Below, piece by piece: positions 21,516-22,381 of a DNA stretch of 22,381 nt (the stretch's first letter is position 1; the number at the start of each line of letters is the position of its first letter). This stretch comes from Pseudomonadota bacterium (GTDB taxonomy: Bacteria > Desulfobacterota > Desulfovibrionia > Desulfovibrionales > Desulfovibrionaceae). The translations under genes were made by a program, and so were the position numbers. The notes beneath the pieces are model-generated. The model did no database searches. It saw nothing but the letters and a program-made list of their open reading frames with translations, and was not told the origin of the DNA. The DNA is taken from assembly GCA_023438245.1 (NCBI GenBank), contig JAEXRD010000170.1, positions 1-22,381 of the forward strand, written 5' to 3'.

Positions 21516-21860
21516 CTACAGCGCCCGGGCCAGACGGCGGGTGCGCTTGCGCAGCTTGTTGATCTTGCGGCGCAGCTGGGTGCGGTCCTGACGGGACTCG
21601 ACACCGGTCTTCTGCACGCGCATCTCGCGGATCTGACGCTTCATGGTCAGGATCTGCTCCTTGTAGGGGGACACGCCGCCCTCTTCGTCCACGATGCCGA
21701 ACACGTCCTTGACGGCCTTGACCAGCTCGTCTTTCTGCATGCCGCTGGCGCCCACGATGGACGGGATCTTCGCCACGATCATCTGGCGCAGTTCCTTGGC
21801 GGTCATCTTGTCCAGGGGCTTGGTGAGCCCAAGGCTCTCAAAGGTGATTTCAACGCTCAT
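21516..21860 (-). CDS. Small Rho-N/SAP-like basic protein, 114 residues
   Basis: Residues about 17-55 (LDKMTAKELRQMIVAKIPSIVGASGMQKDELVKAVKDVFG) resemble the Rho N-terminal or SAP-type helical nucleic-acid-binding motif, with K-E-L-R and K-D-E-L-V anchoring two helices. Residues 66-114 are strongly basic with coiled-coil potential, ending in an Arg/Lys-rich tail, as expected for a nucleic-acid binder. The start ATG overlaps the stop of the upstream DciA-like gene (ATGA) and has its own GGAGGA site, so the two are coupled. A run of eight T follows the stop codon on the minus strand and may help terminate. Exact role unknown. Confidence 0.8.
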   Translation of the reverse strand: MSVEITFESLGLTKPLDKMTAKELRQMIVAKIPSIVGASGMQKDELVKAVKDVFGIVDEEGGVSPYKEQILTMKRQIREMRVQKTGVESRQDRTQLRRKINKLRKRTRRLARAL

Positions 21861-22318
21861 GTCTTCCTCCTGCGTACCCCGGCGGGGCGGACTGTCGAAA
21901 CGCTTTCCGAGAAGCTGCGCACATAGGCCATATAGGCCCGGCCCACCGGCGACTCGGGGTCAATCTTGTCAACAAGGCCGCCCAGTTGCGCCGGGCGCTG
22001 GGGCGGCTCCGGAGCGGGTCGCGGCTCTTCCCGCGTCATCCCGCCCAAAGGAACTCTGCCATCTAGCAGCTCGAAACGCACCTTGTCAAAGACTTCTTCA
22101 CCCAAAAATGCGTTGGCGCGCGAAAGTATCTCGAAAGTGAAGAAGGAGAGCTGCTGCGCGGCCACCGCGTCCCCGGTCCAGAGCACCAGCGCGCCGTCGC
22201 GCGCGGCCAGGGGCCGGGCCAGCTCGGCCACCTCCGGCCCCACCACCTCGTCCCACTCGCGCCACAGGCGCACCAGCTTGAGCGCGCCCTTGCGGTCGCT
22301 CCTGGCCAAGAGGCGCAT
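21857..22318 (-). CDS. DUF721/DciA-like protein, start uncertain
   Basis: The 153-residue product carries the DUF721 pattern at about residues 11-90. It has GALKLVRLWREWDEVVGPEVAELARPLAARDGALVLWTGDA, then a hydrophobic middle and LSRANAFLGEEVFDKVRFELLDG, where DUF721 proteins have their RLN...IRF end. DciA, the best known member, helps load the replicative helicase in bacteria lacking DnaC/DnaI; this protein may do that or be a relative. A proline-rich linker and a helical tail follow. The frame stays open upstream of the ATG into corrupted G/C homopolymer, so the true start may be beyond the readable sequence. It overlaps the next gene by ATGA. Confidence 0.75.
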   Translation of the reverse strand: MRLLARSDRKGALKLVRLWREWDEVVGPEVAELARPLAARDGALVLWTGDAVAAQQLSFFTFEILSRANAFLGEEVFDKVRFELLDGRVPLGGMTREEPRPAPEPPQRPAQLGGLVDKIDPESPVGRAYMAYVRSFSESVSTVRPAGVRRRKT

Positions 22319-22329
22319 CAGCGCCTCGG

Positions 22330-22381
22330 CCCCCCCCCAGCGGGGGGGGGGCGCCCCCCCCGGGGGGGGGGGGCGGGGGCG
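22330..22381. other. Low-quality G/C homopolymer at the window end
   Basis: The last 50 bases are long runs of C and G only, unlike anything else here. This is most likely a sequencing or assembly artefact at a contig end and should not be annotated. Confidence 0.8.

Noticed and set aside
1..22381. Insertion sequences, phage genes, integrase or attachment sites
   Set aside because: No transposase, integrase or phage-like frame was found on either strand; the two tRNA genes have no direct repeat of their 3' ends nearby.

Overview
The window is very GC-rich and looks like part of a Desulfovibrionaceae (sulfate-reducing Desulfobacterota) chromosome. The basis is a selenocysteine-containing periplasmic formate dehydrogenase with its FdhE factor and an FmdE-MoeA type cofactor protein, strong GGAGG ribosome sites, and a sigma-54/two-component style of control. 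No insertion sequence, phage gene or CRISPR array is visible. Both window ends are low-complexity; the right end is pure G/C homopolymer and looks like a poor contig end.

Layout, left to right. (1) 1-1245: an HxlR regulator divergent from an iron-sulfur-flavoprotein-like FMN reductase, with an inverted repeat over the shared promoter. (2) 1259-2680: a MarR regulator translationally coupled to a DmeF-type cation efflux pump; the promoter carries a perfect palindrome. (3) 2711-2859: a long nested inverted repeat. (4) 2859-4716: a GapN-like aldehyde dehydrogenase preceded by a possible 67-residue ORF and a TGTCA-N4-TGACA palindrome. (5) 4798-11877, minus strand: an FmdE-MoeA fusion, a ModE-like DNA-binding protein, formate dehydrogenase alpha (UGA read as selenocysteine) and beta, then FdhE. 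This forms one cofactor-plus-enzyme block. (6) 12398-13450: an RsgA-family circularly permuted GTPase. (7) 13495-18444, minus strand: an unusual Lon protease with a phosphoreceiver domain built into it, a membrane histidine kinase, and an NtrC-family sigma-54 response regulator. (8) 18445-18802: a divergent control region with three 15-bp palindromes and a sigma-54-like promoter facing right. (9) 18803-20976, plus strand: a 61-residue protein, a UspA-like protein, a 96-residue membrane protein and a TauE/SafE transporter, closed by a strong terminator. (10) 21238-22318, minus strand: tRNA-Gln and tRNA-Glu with promoter and terminator, a small Rho-N-like basic protein, and a DUF721/DciA-like protein.

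The most interesting part is blocks 7-9. One kinase sits with two receiver proteins whose receivers begin almost identically. One output is transcription (sigma-54 activator) and the other is probably proteolysis (receiver-Lon). The palindromes lie about 110-200 bp upstream of the predicted sigma-54 start of the divergent operon, where enhancer sites are expected. I infer a stress circuit in which one phosphorelay both switches on a small operon and gates a dedicated protease. The receiver-Lon architecture is read directly from the sequence; the circuit is inference.
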